A stretch of DNA of 64,000 bases from Actinomyces culturomici (GTDB lineage: Bacteria > Actinomycetota > Actinomycetes > Actinomycetales > Actinomycetaceae). The stretch is taken from contig NZ_LS991316.1 of assembly GCF_900499005.1 (NCBI RefSeq), positions 1,521,920 through 1,585,919 of the forward strand. The letters are read 5' to 3'. Position numbers and translations under genes: made by a program. Below, piece by piece: positions 26,527 to 34,369 of the stretch (position 1 is the first letter of the stretch; every line of letters begins with the position of its first letter). Under the pieces are notes generated by a model, which was not told where the DNA came from, made no database searches, and was given only the letters and a program-made list of their open reading frames with translations.

Positions 26527-27642
26527 CTACTCCGACTGCGCCGTATCCCCCGCGACGCTCCCGAAGTCCATCGTCTGGAAGCGCTCCTTCATGAACGCGT
26601 CGTCGTAGTGGGCGTCGATGTAGCGGGTGATCGCGCCGGTCGGGGCTTCGCCCTCGTCGCGGGCGTGCCAGCGGTCGAGGACGAGCAGCGTCATCGCCCC
26701 GTCGATGAGGAGGACGAGGGCCGCGAGGATCGTCGCGACCGCGCGCCAGCGCAGCGGGATCCGGTCGACGAGCTGGAGGAGGTCGGGCAGGAGGAGCCGG
26801 ATCCACACCAGTCCGAGGACACCCCAGGCGCAGAAGTACGCGAAGTTCGTCCGACCGTCGATGTTGAGGAAGGTCCCCGAGTAGTCCCAGGCGACGATCC
26901 CGAAGGCCTTCTCCAACCACCAGGAGACGGCGAATTCGAAGGAGGCGCCGATAACGCCGGAGACGAGAAGGACGACGAGCTTCGAGGAGTTCCACCACCG
27001 GTTAAGCGCGATCGTCATGAGGAGGGCGCCGAACCCGTAGATCGGGCTGAAGGGTCCCCAGAGGAGCCCGGCCCGGTCCTCGTACTGGCCGGTCTTCAGG
27101 AGGTGCCAGAGGAGTTCGACGAGCAGCCCGACGAGGGAGGCCACGGCGAACACCCAGAAGAGGTTGAAGAAGTTGAGGGGGATGCATCTCGCTCGCGTCG
27201 GGTCCTCGGAGATCTCCCACGGGGCGGCGAGGCGGTGCCCGCGGCGCAGCTCCGCGTCGGTCGCGGTCTGGAAGCCGACGATGAGGGCGATCTGGAGGAG
27301 GAAGAAGAGCTGGGTCGCCTGAACCCCGTGGCGGGCGAGGTCGAGGACGAGGGCGGCGATGACCGCGCCGACCGTGAGGCGGGCGACGAGTCGGGCGCCC
27401 CTGTTCGCCAGCGTGAAGTCGTAGACGACGATCGCGAGGCAGCCGACGGCGTCGAGTCCGATGAGCCCGATCTGGATCCACGTCATGGGATCGCGCGGCG
27501 AGGAGGCGCCGGCGGCGAGGTCGAGGACGACGTAGACGAGGAGGAGGACCGAGACGAGCGCGACGAGGAGGAACAGTCCGCGCGCGAGGACGCGCCGGGT
27601 CCTCCCCCACGCGCGTTCGGCGGTGGCGGCGAGCGGGATCAT
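26527..27642 (-). CDS. Putative ABC-transporter-permease-like membrane protein (CmpB family)
   Basis: A 371-residue integral membrane protein with about nine hydrophobic segments. The central part (residues ~165-300) has the family pattern of the 'putative ABC transporter permease' group (PF06541-type): L-N-F-F-N-L-F-W-V-F, then G-P-F-S-P-I-Y-G-F-G-A, G-A-S-F-E-F-A-V-S-W-W-L-E-K-A-F-G and W-D-Y-S. These are strongly conserved in that family, whose function is unestablished. No ATPase gene is adjacent. Its ATG overlaps the stop of the upstream MFS gene by 4 bases (ATGA), so the two are coupled. The acidic C-terminus is cytosolic or periplasmic. Confidence 0.8.
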   Translation of the reverse strand: MIPLAATAERAWGRTRRVLARGLFLLVALVSVLLLVYVVLDLAAGASSPRDPMTWIQIGLIGLDAVGCLAIVVYDFTLANRGARLVARLTVGAVIAALVLDLARHGVQATQLFFLLQIALIVGFQTATDAELRRGHRLAAPWEISEDPTRARCIPLNFFNLFWVFAVASLVGLLVELLWHLLKTGQYEDRAGLLWGPFSPIYGFGALLMTIALNRWWNSSKLVVLLVSGVIGASFEFAVSWWLEKAFGIVAWDYSGTFLNIDGRTNFAYFCAWGVLGLVWIRLLLPDLLQLVDRIPLRWRAVATILAALVLLIDGAMTLLVLDRWHARDEGEAPTGAITRYIDAHYDDAFMKERFQTMDFGSVAGDTAQSE

Positions 27643-28952
27643 GCCTCCACGGTAGCGGCGCCCTCGCGCGACCGGTCGGCGACGAGGAGGCTCATCACCG
27701 CGGCGAATGCGCAGAGGGCGACGCCGATGAGCCACACGGGCACGTACCACCCGGTCCGCGAGACGAGGATCCCGCCGAGCCACGCGGAGAAGAACGCGCC
27801 GATCTGGTGGCCGAAGAAGAGGACGCCGATGATCGTCGAGACGTGCTTAAGCGAGAACCACTGGTTGACGAGCCCCGAGGTCGGCGCGACGGTCGCATCC
27901 CCGGTGAGGCCGAGCCCGATGTTGAAGATCACGGCGGTGACGACGTTCTTCGGGGCGGCGAAGAGGAAGAGGAGCGTCCAGATCGCACGGAATCCGTAGT
28001 AGCCGCCGAGGAGCCTCCCCTTGTGGAAGCGCGTCGCGAGGTACCCGAAGAGGAGCGCCCCGGCGATCGTCGCGATCCCGTAGACGGAGAACGCCCAGGC
28101 CGCCGCCCGCGAGTCGATCCCGTAGGAGACGAACTGCGAGTAGAGGTGCGACTCGATGATCACCATGTGGAAGCCGCAGGTGGAGAAGCCAGCGAGGAGG
28201 AATCGGAAGTCGGCGCTCGCAAACGCCGTCCGGATGGACCCGCGGCTCTCGCCCTCGTCGATCGTTCCGCGCGGGGCGCGCAGGCTTCCCGAGGGCGGGT
28301 CGGCGCACGTGATGAGGAGGGCGATAGGGACGAGCGCCGCGAGGGGCGCGCACATCACCGACAGTGCGAGGGGGATGCCGCCGGCGGCGACGAGTCCCTC
28401 GAGGACCGGGGAGAGCGTGAAGGAGCCGAGCCCGGCGGCGGCGTTGAGCATGCCGGCGACGAGCATCGCCCGACTCGGTCCGACGTAGCGCATGAGGGAG
28501 GTGAGGATGAGCCCGTAGTTCACCGCTCCGGTGCCGAGCCCGAAGAGGACGCCGAGTGAGAGCATCAAGGGCCAGAAGGAGTGCGCGGCGATCATGCCGA
28601 GGAAGGAGGCGGCGAGCAGCCCGATCCCGAGTTCGAGGACGAAGCGGTTGGAGCGGCGGATCGACAGCATCCCGAAGAAGGGCTGCGAGGCGCCGAAGAG
28701 GAGCTGCATGACGGCGATGCAGAGGGAGACGCTCGCGTAGGAGAGGCCGGTCCGATCGGCGAGCGGGTGGAGGAGGATCCCGACGTCGCCGCGGGTGCCG
28801 GCGCCGACTCCGTAGAGGACGCAGGCGGCGAGGGAGAGCGCGAGGACGGTCGAGAGGCGCGTCGCGCGGGGCGGTCGTCGGTGTCGTTCATCGGTCGCAC
28901 GGTAGCCCCGGCACCGGGCGGCGTCGCGGCGACGTCCAGCATTCGCGCACAT
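27639..28952 (-). CDS. Major facilitator superfamily transporter
   Basis: A 437-residue, 12-helix MFS permease resembling the oxalate/formate or monocarboxylate-type group (G-A-S-Q-P-F-F-G-M-L-S-I-R-R after helix 2-3, G-L-G-T-G-A-V-N-Y-G in helix 4, and G-G-Y-Y-G-F-R-A in the second half). The first ~35 residues are Arg-rich and unusual, and no Shine-Dalgarno precedes the ATG at 28952, so the true start may lie closer to helix 1 (around residue 34). It is coupled to the CmpB-like gene through an ATGA overlap. It is divergent from the decarboxylase-cupin gene with 160 bases between, so they may share regulation. Confidence 0.82.
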   Translation of the reverse strand: MCANAGRRRDAARCRGYRATDERHRRPPRATRLSTVLALSLAACVLYGVGAGTRGDVGILLHPLADRTGLSYASVSLCIAVMQLLFGASQPFFGMLSIRRSNRFVLELGIGLLAASFLGMIAAHSFWPLMLSLGVLFGLGTGAVNYGLILTSLMRYVGPSRAMLVAGMLNAAAGLGSFTLSPVLEGLVAAGGIPLALSVMCAPLAALVPIALLITCADPPSGSLRAPRGTIDEGESRGSIRTAFASADFRFLLAGFSTCGFHMVIIESHLYSQFVSYGIDSRAAAWAFSVYGIATIAGALLFGYLATRFHKGRLLGGYYGFRAIWTLLFLFAAPKNVVTAVIFNIGLGLTGDATVAPTSGLVNQWFSLKHVSTIIGVLFFGHQIGAFFSAWLGGILVSRTGWYVPVWLIGVALCAFAAVMSLLVADRSREGAATVEA

Positions 28953-28998
28953 GGAACGACGTGGGACGAGGCCGGGGCGGCGAATCGCACGAGAGGGA

Positions 28999-29027
28999 TT
29001 GATAAGAGAACGTCGTTCTGTTAGCGT
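28999..29027 (+). promoter_or_regulatory. Promoter with palindromic operator upstream of the CMD-cupin gene
   Basis: TTGATA (28999-29004) and TAGCGT (29022-29027) are 17 bases apart. The spacer holds a 13-base perfect palindrome, AGAACGTCGTTCT (29007-29019), a likely repressor site. The regulator is not identifiable here. Confidence 0.45.
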
Positions 29028-29112
29028 GGTACCAGACCCTCCGGCGACCGGCCGCCCACCCGACCGGGGAGCCCGCCGGAGCGACGACTCTCAGAAGGAA
29101 GAAGGAATCCCC

Positions 29113-29844
29113 ATGGTCGTTCAGACAGCCGGCCGCGACGCCCTCGGCGACTTCGCCCCCCAGTTCGCCTCCCTCAACGACGACGTCCTCTTCGGCGAGG
29201 TCTGGTCGAACGAGGCCGGACTCGACCTCAAGACCCGGTCGATCGTCACCGTCACCGCCCTCGTCTCCAAGGGCATCGTCGACGAGTCGCTCCGCTACCA
29301 CCTCCAGACCGCGAAGACGAACGGCGTCACCCGCTCCGAGATCGCGAACATCCTCACCCACGTCGCCTTCTACGCCGGCTGGCCGAACGCATGGGGCGCC
29401 TTCCGTTTCGCGACCGACGTGTGGGCCGACGAGATCGAGGAGCACGGCGGCGTCTTCGGACAGGGCGAGCCGAACGACGCCTACGCCCAGTACTTCATCG
29501 GGCAGTCCTACCTCAAGCCGCTCACCGGCCCCGAGGCGACCCTCGGCGTCTCGAACGTCACCTTCGAGCCCGGCTGCCGCAACAACTGGCACGTCCACCG
29601 AGCAACCTCCGGCGGCGGACAGCTCCTCATCTGCGTCGACGGCCTCGGCTGGTACCAGGCGGAGGGCGAGCCCGCCCGTCCCCTCGCCCCCGGCGACGTC
29701 GTCACGATCCCCGCGAACGTCAAGCACTGGCACGGCGCCCGCAAGGATTCGTGGTTCTCGCACCTCGCGCTCGCCGTCCCCGGCGAAGACACCTCGAACG
29801 AGTGGCTCGAGCCCGTCTCCGACGAGGAGTACGCGGCGCTCTGA
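29113..29844 (+). CDS. Carboxymuconolactone decarboxylase-cupin fusion protein
   Basis: A 243-residue two-domain cytosolic protein. Residues ~15-105 are a carboxymuconolactone-decarboxylase/AhpD-like helical domain (L-D-L-K-T-R-S-I-V-T-V-T-A-L, then E-I-A-N-I-L-T-H-V-A-F-Y-A-G-W-P). Residues ~135-225 are a cupin barrel (metal-ligand candidates W-H-V-H and a late K-H-W-H-G, with P-G-D-V-V-T-I-P between). The usual redox Cys pair of AhpD is absent, so a decarboxylase or lactone role is more likely than peroxidase support. Such fusions are common near aldo/keto reductase and MerR genes in accessory regions, as here. Start is supported by AAGGAAGAAGGAAT before the ATG. Confidence 0.88.
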   Translation: MVVQTAGRDALGDFAPQFASLNDDVLFGEVWSNEAGLDLKTRSIVTVTALVSKGIVDESLRYHLQTAKTNGVTRSEIANILTHVAFYAGWPNAWGAFRFATDVWADEIEEHGGVFGQGEPNDAYAQYFIGQSYLKPLTGPEATLGVSNVTFEPGCRNNWHVHRATSGGGQLLICVDGLGWYQAEGEPARPLAPGDVVTIPANVKHWHGARKDSWFSHLALAVPGEDTSNEWLEPVSDEEYAAL

Positions 29845-29891
29845 GCATCCGCGCTTCCGACGATCCCGCTCGGGATCATCAACGAGGGCGC

Positions 29892-29922
29892 AGGGGCGGC
29901 TTCCCGAAAGGGGGCCGCCCCT
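29892..29922. terminator. Bidirectional stem-loop between convergent genes
   Basis: AGGGGCGGC (29892-29900) pairs perfectly with 29914-29922, with an inner CCC-GAAA-GGG stem. It lies in the 81-base gap between the CMD-cupin gene (+) and the EamA gene (-). Confidence 0.65.
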
Positions 29923-29925
29923 CCC

Positions 29926-30885
29926 CTATGCCCGGTCGGACGCCTCCACTGACAGGGGGCGGCGCCTCGCCCTCGGGAATCCGAAGGACGAGTTCGCGAT
30001 GTAGACGCCCGTGAGGATGAGGACGGTCGCGAGGCCGCGCAGGAGCGTGAAGGGCTCGCCGAGGGCGACGACGCCGGCGAGGATCCCGACGACCGTCGAG
30101 ACGCCGACGAAGGAGGCGGCGCGGTTGACGCCGAGGCGCCCGATCGCGATGTTCGCGAGGAAGAACGCGAGCATCGAGCAGCCGATCCCCTGGTAGAGGA
30201 CGGCGATCGCGAAGGCCGGGGACTCGAAGGGCAGGGCGAGGGCGCGGCCGAGCGTTCCGGCCGCCGCGTTCTTCACGAGGAAGAGCCCGCCGAAGACGGC
30301 GAAGCCCTCGGCGAGCATGACGAGCGTGATCTCGACGTTCGTGTAGCGCGACGCCGACTCGAGGTAGACGGCGTAGAGCGAGTACGCGATGACCGCGAGC
30401 GCGAGGAAGCCGTAGCCGATCGGCGAGAAGGTGAGCTCGAGGCCGGTCGCGGCGACCGCGCCGATGACGCCGATGAGGGTCGTGAGGATCCCGATGACCT
30501 GGCGGCGCGTCGGGCGCCGTTTGAGGATGAGCGAGGACGCGACGATCGCGACGACGGGGATCGCGGCGAGGAGCACGCCGGATTCGGACGCGGTCGTGTG
30601 GGAGATGCCCCAGGTCTCGCCGACGAAGTAGAGCACCGGGCTGAAGAGCGGGAGGAGGAAGAGGATCGGGGTGACGCCCTTCGAGCGGTAGTCGGTGCGG
30701 ACGACCCGCATCGCCCGCAGGAGGAGGATCGCGAGGAGGGCCGCGAGGAACCGCCATCCGAGGAGGTCGATCTCGTCCGCCGAGCGCATCGCGTTCTTCG
30801 TGAAGGAGTACGAGAGCCCGAAGAGGACTTCGCATCCGAGCGCCGCGAGGACGCCGATGAGGATCCCCCACTTCGCCTCGTCCAT
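29926..30885 (-). CDS. EamA/DMT-family transporter
   Basis: A 319-residue inner-membrane protein with ten helices and two EamA repeats (G-C-E-V-L-F-G-L-S-Y-S-F-T-K-N at ~17-31; the second half begins near residue 160 with G-Y-G-F-L-A-L-A-V-I-A-Y-S-L-Y-A-V). It ends in an Arg-rich tail. A small-molecule exporter of unknown substrate. The ATG at 30885 (M-D-E-A-K-W-G) is favoured since the 24 upstream in-frame codons are Arg/Pro-rich without helix character. It is unrelated in detail to the EamA gene at 25616. The 147 bases upstream separate it from the aldo/keto reductase stop. Confidence 0.85.
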   Translation of the reverse strand: MDEAKWGILIGVLAALGCEVLFGLSYSFTKNAMRSADEIDLLGWRFLAALLAILLLRAMRVVRTDYRSKGVTPILFLLPLFSPVLYFVGETWGISHTTASESGVLLAAIPVVAIVASSLILKRRPTRRQVIGILTTLIGVIGAVAATGLELTFSPIGYGFLALAVIAYSLYAVYLESASRYTNVEITLVMLAEGFAVFGGLFLVKNAAAGTLGRALALPFESPAFAIAVLYQGIGCSMLAFFLANIAIGRLGVNRAASFVGVSTVVGILAGVVALGEPFTLLRGLATVLILTGVYIANSSFGFPRARRRPLSVEASDRA

Positions 30886-31032
30886 GGGTGGACCAGCCTT
30901 TCGGTCGTGCCGCCGTGCCGGGGGCCTGCCGCGCCCGACGGGGCGCTCTGGGCACACTATCCGATCGGGCCTGCGACTTCGATCCGGTGGGCCTTACGAG
31001 GCGGAGGCGTTGGTCACCGCGAGGACGGCGCC

Positions 31033-32058
31033 CTACTTGACGACCGGGGCCTGCGACTGGGTCGTCCCGGCGAGGGGCGCCTCGCCCGGCCGGGCGAGCG
31101 GCCCGACGAGGGCGTGCGGGAGGTAGGGCTCCTCGAGGTAGTCGATCTCCTCCGCGTCGAGCACGAGGTCGAGGGCGCGAACGGCGTCCTCGACCCGTGC
31201 GGGCGAGGAGCACCCGACGATCGGGGCCTCGACGCCCTTCGCCCAGTGCCAGGCGAGGGCGACGTCGGCCATGGGGACGCCGTGATGCTCGGCGACCTCG
31301 GCGACGCGCGCGATGATCGGCATGTCGATCTCACGGTCGCGGTCGTACTTGTTCCGCATGGTGCCGTCGGTCGTCGAGCGAACCGAGTCGGAGTCCCAGG
31401 TCGGGCGCGTGAGATGACCCGAGGCGAGCGGGCTGTAGGGCGTGAGCGCCATTCCGTACTGCCGGGCGACCGGGATGAGCTCGCGCTCGTCCTCGCGGTA
31501 GAGGAGGTTGTAGTGGTTCTGCATGCTCGAGAACCGCGTCCACCCGTTCGCGTCGGCGGCGACCTGCATGTTGTGGAGCTGGTAGGCGTACATCGCGGAC
31601 GCGCCGAGCGCCCGGACCTTCCCCGCTTCGACGAGTGCGTGGAGCGCCTCGAGGGTCTCCTCGATCGGGGTCGAGCAGTCGAAGCGGTGGATGATGTAGA
31701 GGTCGAGGTAGTCGGTGCCGAGGCGCTCGAGCGTCCCCTCGATCTCGCGGGCGATCGCCTCCTTCGAGAGGGCGCCCTCGTTGAAGAAGACCTTCGAGGC
31801 GAGGACGACGTCCTCGCGCTTGACGCCGAGGTTCTTCAGCGAGGTTCCGATGAACTCCTCGCTCGTCCCGCGCGCGTAGGTGTTCGCGGTGTCGATGAAG
31901 GTGACGCCGAGCTCGAGTGCGCGCGCGAGGATCTTCTGGGTCGTCTCCTGGTCGGCGACCCACTGGTGGAAGTCGGGGACGACCTTCCCGAAGCTCATGC
32001 CGCCGATGCACAGGCGCGGGATCTCGATGCCGGATTCGCCGAGCGTCGTGTACTTCAG
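31033..32058 (-). CDS. Aldo/keto reductase with probable CTG start codon
   Basis: A 341-residue NADPH-dependent TIM-barrel oxidoreductase. With the start used here, the catalytic tetrad is Asp56, Tyr61 (D-T-A-N-T-Y-A-R-G), Lys89 (A-S-K-V) and His124 (I-I-H-R-F-D), and the C-terminal A-P-I-V-G-C-S-S binds cofactor phosphate. The homologous protein begins K-Y-T-T-L-G-E-S-G right after a CTG codon. A near-perfect AAGGAG lies 6 bases before that CTG, and no ATG/GTG/TTG occurs near it. The only in-frame standard start is 153 bases upstream inside repeat sequence and would add 51 residues that look unrelated to the family. The substrate is unknown. It lies downstream of the MerR gene on the same strand, beyond a repeat-filled gap. 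Confidence 0.88.
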   Translation of the reverse strand: MKYTTLGESGIEIPRLCIGGMSFGKVVPDFHQWVADQETTQKILARALELGVTFIDTANTYARGTSEEFIGTSLKNLGVKREDVVLASKVFFNEGALSKEAIAREIEGTLERLGTDYLDLYIIHRFDCSTPIEETLEALHALVEAGKVRALGASAMYAYQLHNMQVAADANGWTRFSSMQNHYNLLYREDERELIPVARQYGMALTPYSPLASGHLTRPTWDSDSVRSTTDGTMRNKYDRDREIDMPIIARVAEVAEHHGVPMADVALAWHWAKGVEAPIVGCSSPARVEDAVRALDLVLDAEEIDYLEEPYLPHALVGPLARPGEAPLAGTTQSQAPVVK

Positions 32059-32478
32059 GGGGTTCTCCTTCGTCGTCCTCCATCGATGGACCCGCGGCCC
32101 CGTCCTCGTCGATGACGAGCTGCCCGCGGCGACGAGGTCACTCTCGCACCGCGGGGGCGCGCTCGCGACGGGCGGATCAGGAGCGCGCCCAGTCGCGGGC
32201 TGACACACCACTCACCCGAGTGGAGGGGTTGGCGACACGTGGAGGACTGGCTCCGCGCCCCGCACGCCCAAGTGGAGGGGGTGACGACACGTGGAGGACT
32301 GGCTCCGCGCCCCGCACGCCCAAGTGGAGGGGATGACGACACGTGGAGGGGATATACCCCCTCCTTGTGTCGCCAATCCCTCCGGTGAGCACCTGAGCAA
32401 TGGAGCATCGGCGCGGAGGCGCACCGGGATTGCCATGCCCGTCGTGCAGGGTTCGCCGCCGCGGCCTCGTCGATGGCG
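32059..32478. other. 420-base gene-free gap filled by palindromic and tandem repeats
   Basis: Between the MerR stop and the aldo/keto reductase start. It contains the tandem/palindromic block at 32221-32384, followed by ~95 bases with no recognised feature. Short open frames inside it are repeat artefacts. Confidence 0.7.
32221..32384 (+). repeat. Two 52-bp tandem repeats plus one 60-bp palindrome (element A)
   Basis: Units at 32221-32272 and 32273-32324 are near identical (each TGGAGGGG ... TGGAGGACTGGCTCCGCGCC ... CCCAAG). They run into a 60-bp palindromic element at 32325-32384 with centre ATATA and arms TGGAGGGG. The same palindrome recurs at 34074, 34235, 43988, 48537 and 48755. Confidence 0.8.
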
Positions 32479-32910
32479 CTAGTGAGCGAGCTCGTAGTTC
32501 GCGCGGACGTCGGCGGGGAGGATCTCGGGGAGGCCCTCGGCGAAGTCCTCACTCCCCTCCTCGAGGGCGCGTGCGTAGTACCAGCGCTTGAACTCGATCA
32601 TCGCGCGGACGCGTTGGAGCTCGGCGATCTTCTCGTCGACCCTCTCGAGCTGGGCGTCGAAGAGCGCCTTGCGCTCCGGATAGGTTCGCGGGCCGTCCTC
32701 GCACAGCTCCATGAATCGCTTGATGTCCTTGATCTCGAGGCCCGAGCCCTTGAGGCACTCGATGACGCGGAGGGACTCGAGCTGAGCCTCCCCGAATCGA
32801 CGATTCCCGCCGCTGCGCTCCATTCCCGGCAGCAGGCCCATCGAGTCGTAGTACCGCAGCGTGGAGACGGGCAGGCCGAACATCCTCGACACCTCGCCGA
32901 TCGTGTGCAC
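32479..32910 (-). CDS. MerR-family transcriptional regulator
   Basis: A 143-residue activator/repressor. The N-terminal winged helix (H-T-I-G-E-V-S-R-M-F-G-L-P-V-S-T-L-R-Y-Y-D) is followed by G-L-L-P and N-R-R-F, then a dimerising coiled coil (about residues 80-115) with a short effector end. The effector region carries a single Cys pattern (E-C-L-K-G; L-C-E-D) rather than a metal-binding loop, so it is more like the drug/aldehyde-sensing MerR groups (inference). The GTG start has GGAGGAG 8 bases upstream, and the frame before it is not protein-like. It is divergent from the alpha/beta hydrolase gene; a MerR-type promoter lies between, so it probably controls that gene and itself. Confidence 0.9.
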   Translation of the reverse strand: MHTIGEVSRMFGLPVSTLRYYDSMGLLPGMERSGGNRRFGEAQLESLRVIECLKGSGLEIKDIKRFMELCEDGPRTYPERKALFDAQLERVDEKIAELQRVRAMIEFKRWYYARALEEGSEDFAEGLPEILPADVRANYELAH

Positions 32911-32931
32911 GAGATCACTCCTCCATTCACC

Positions 32932-32962
32932 TTGACCTGAAGTCAGCTTTAGATCGTAGAAC
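32932..32962 (+). promoter_or_regulatory. MerR-type promoter and operator for the hydrolase gene
   Basis: TTGACC (32932-32937) and TAGAAC (32957-32962) are separated by 19 bases, the over-long spacer that MerR proteins correct by twisting DNA. Imperfect inverted half sites ACCTGAAG (32935-32942) and CTTTAGAT (32947-32954) lie in the spacer, 6 of 8 pairs matching. Confidence 0.65.
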
Positions 32963-33025
32963 TGAATCGTCACGGCGTCCATGTCATCGACGAGGGCGCC
33001 CCTCAATCCGACGAATGGAGCAGAC

Positions 33026-34018
33026 ATGACCCCCGATTCGCTCACCCTCAGCGCCGAATGGGACAAGACATTCCCCCTCTCCGAGGCGTTCGTCCATGAG
33101 AAGATCCAGTTCTCGACCGGCTACGGCACCGTCCTCGCCGCGGACCTCTACGCGCCGAAGGGCGCGACCTCGCCGCTTCCCACACTCGCGGTCTCCGGTC
33201 CCTTCGGCGCCGTCAAGGAGCAGGCGTCCGGCCTCTACGCGCAGACGATGGCCGAGCGCGGCTTCCTCGTTCTCGCCTTCGACCCGTCCTTCACCGGCGA
33301 GTCCTCCGGAACGCCCCGCTACACCGCGTCGCCCGACATCAACACCGAGGACTTCCTCTCCGCCGTCGACTACCTGACGACCCGGCAGGACGTCGACGCC
33401 GACCGGATCGGAGTCATCGGCATCTGCGGGTGGGGCGGCATCGCCCTCAACGCGGCGGCCGCCGCCCCTCGGATCCGAGCGACCCTCGCCTCGACGATGT
33501 ACGACATGACCCGCGTTGCGGGCAACGGCTACTTCGACTCCGCCGATGACGCGGCCACCCGCAACGAGGCCCGCAAAGCCCTCGCCGCCGCCCGCACGCG
33601 AATCGCCGCGACCGGCGAGCGCCCCCGTGTCGGAGGCGTCGTCGATCCCCTCCCCGAGGACGCGCCCTTCTTCGTCAAGGACTACTTCGACTACTACAAG
33701 ACGGAGCGCGGCTTCCACCCGCGCTCGTTGAACTCGACGGACGGGTGGACGGTCACCGGGACCCAGGCGTACGCCAATGCCCGTTTCCTCCACTACATCG
33801 ACGAGATCGAGAACGCCGTGATGATCCTCCACGGGGAGAAGGCTCACTCGCGCTACATGGGCGAAACCGCCTTCGAAAAGCTCGCCGGCGGCGTCAACCC
33901 GGACAACAAGGAGCTCGTCATCGTTCCGGGCGCCTCGCACACCGACCTCTACGACGGCGGCGCGACCGGCGCGATCCCGTGGGAGCGGGTCGCAGAGTTC
34001 TTCCAGTCGAACCTCTGA
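33026..34018 (+). CDS. Alpha/beta hydrolase (dienelactone-hydrolase-like)
   Basis: A 330-residue cytosolic alpha/beta-hydrolase-fold protein. The nucleophile elbow is G-I-C-G-W-G-G, with Cys in place of Ser as in dienelactone hydrolases and the YcjY-like group. A late H-T-D (A-S-H-T-D-L-Y-D) supplies the His, and an Asp/Glu is expected in between. It shows the usual opening 'F-x-T-x-Y-G-x-x-L-A-A-D-L-Y-x-P'. The substrate is unknown. The start has GGAG 6 bases upstream. It is regulated most probably by the divergent MerR protein through the 19-base-spacer promoter. It ends before a gap with two palindromic repeats, convergent to the threonine aldolase gene. Confidence 0.85.
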   Translation: MTPDSLTLSAEWDKTFPLSEAFVHEKIQFSTGYGTVLAADLYAPKGATSPLPTLAVSGPFGAVKEQASGLYAQTMAERGFLVLAFDPSFTGESSGTPRYTASPDINTEDFLSAVDYLTTRQDVDADRIGVIGICGWGGIALNAAAAAPRIRATLASTMYDMTRVAGNGYFDSADDAATRNEARKALAAARTRIAATGERPRVGGVVDPLPEDAPFFVKDYFDYYKTERGFHPRSLNSTDGWTVTGTQAYANARFLHYIDEIENAVMILHGEKAHSRYMGETAFEKLAGGVNPDNKELVIVPGASHTDLYDGGATGAIPWERVAEFFQSNL

Positions 34019-34073
34019 TCGGGCGCCCGCCCGGTCGGGGCGAGGGGCCGACTCCGCGCCCCGCACGCCCGAG

Positions 34074-34133
34074 TGGAGGGGTTGGCGACACGTGGAGGGG
34101 ATATAACGCCTCCTGTTGTCGCCAACCCCTCCA
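34074..34133. repeat. 60-bp palindromic element B
   Basis: Outer arms TGGAGGGGTTGGCGACA (34074-34090) pair perfectly with 34117-34133. The inner arms are GGAGG/CCTCC around ATATAAC. It is followed by TTGAGCAT, a tail shared by other copies. Confidence 0.85.
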
Positions 34134-34234
34134 TTGAGCATCAGCCCCTCAACACACGGACCTCGCATTCAGACCCGCGTCCGGAGCCGGCGACAGCGCT
34201 CAAGACTCATCACAGCGCCCCCTCCCCCGACGAA

Positions 34235-34294
34235 TGGAGGAGTTGACGACAAGTGGAGGGGAAATAGCCCCTCCACTTGGCACCGACCCCTCCA
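34235..34294. repeat. 60-bp palindromic element C
   Basis: Inner arms AAGTGGAGGGG and CCCCTCCACTT are a perfect 11-bp pair around AAATAG. The outer arms (TGGAGGAGTTGACGACA) match imperfectly. It is followed by TTGAGTAT. Confidence 0.8.
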
Positions 34295-34369
34295 TTGAGT
34301 ATTCGCGGGCCGGGCCGCCGCGACCCCGGGCACACAACGCGCGAAGCACGCGCTGCGCGAAGCACGCAC

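Larger units (their letters stand above)
34019..34369. other. 351-base gap between convergent genes with two palindromic repeats
   Basis: Holds element B (34074-34133), element C (34235-34294) and a short direct repeat GCGCGAAGCACGC at 34339-34351 and 34355-34367. No coding potential was seen. Confidence 0.7.

Noticed and set aside
32177-32552. Several overlapping open frames in the gap between the MerR and aldo/keto reductase genes
   Set aside because: They are translations of the 52-bp tandem repeat and palindrome, with repeated peptide strings and no ribosome site or codon bias.
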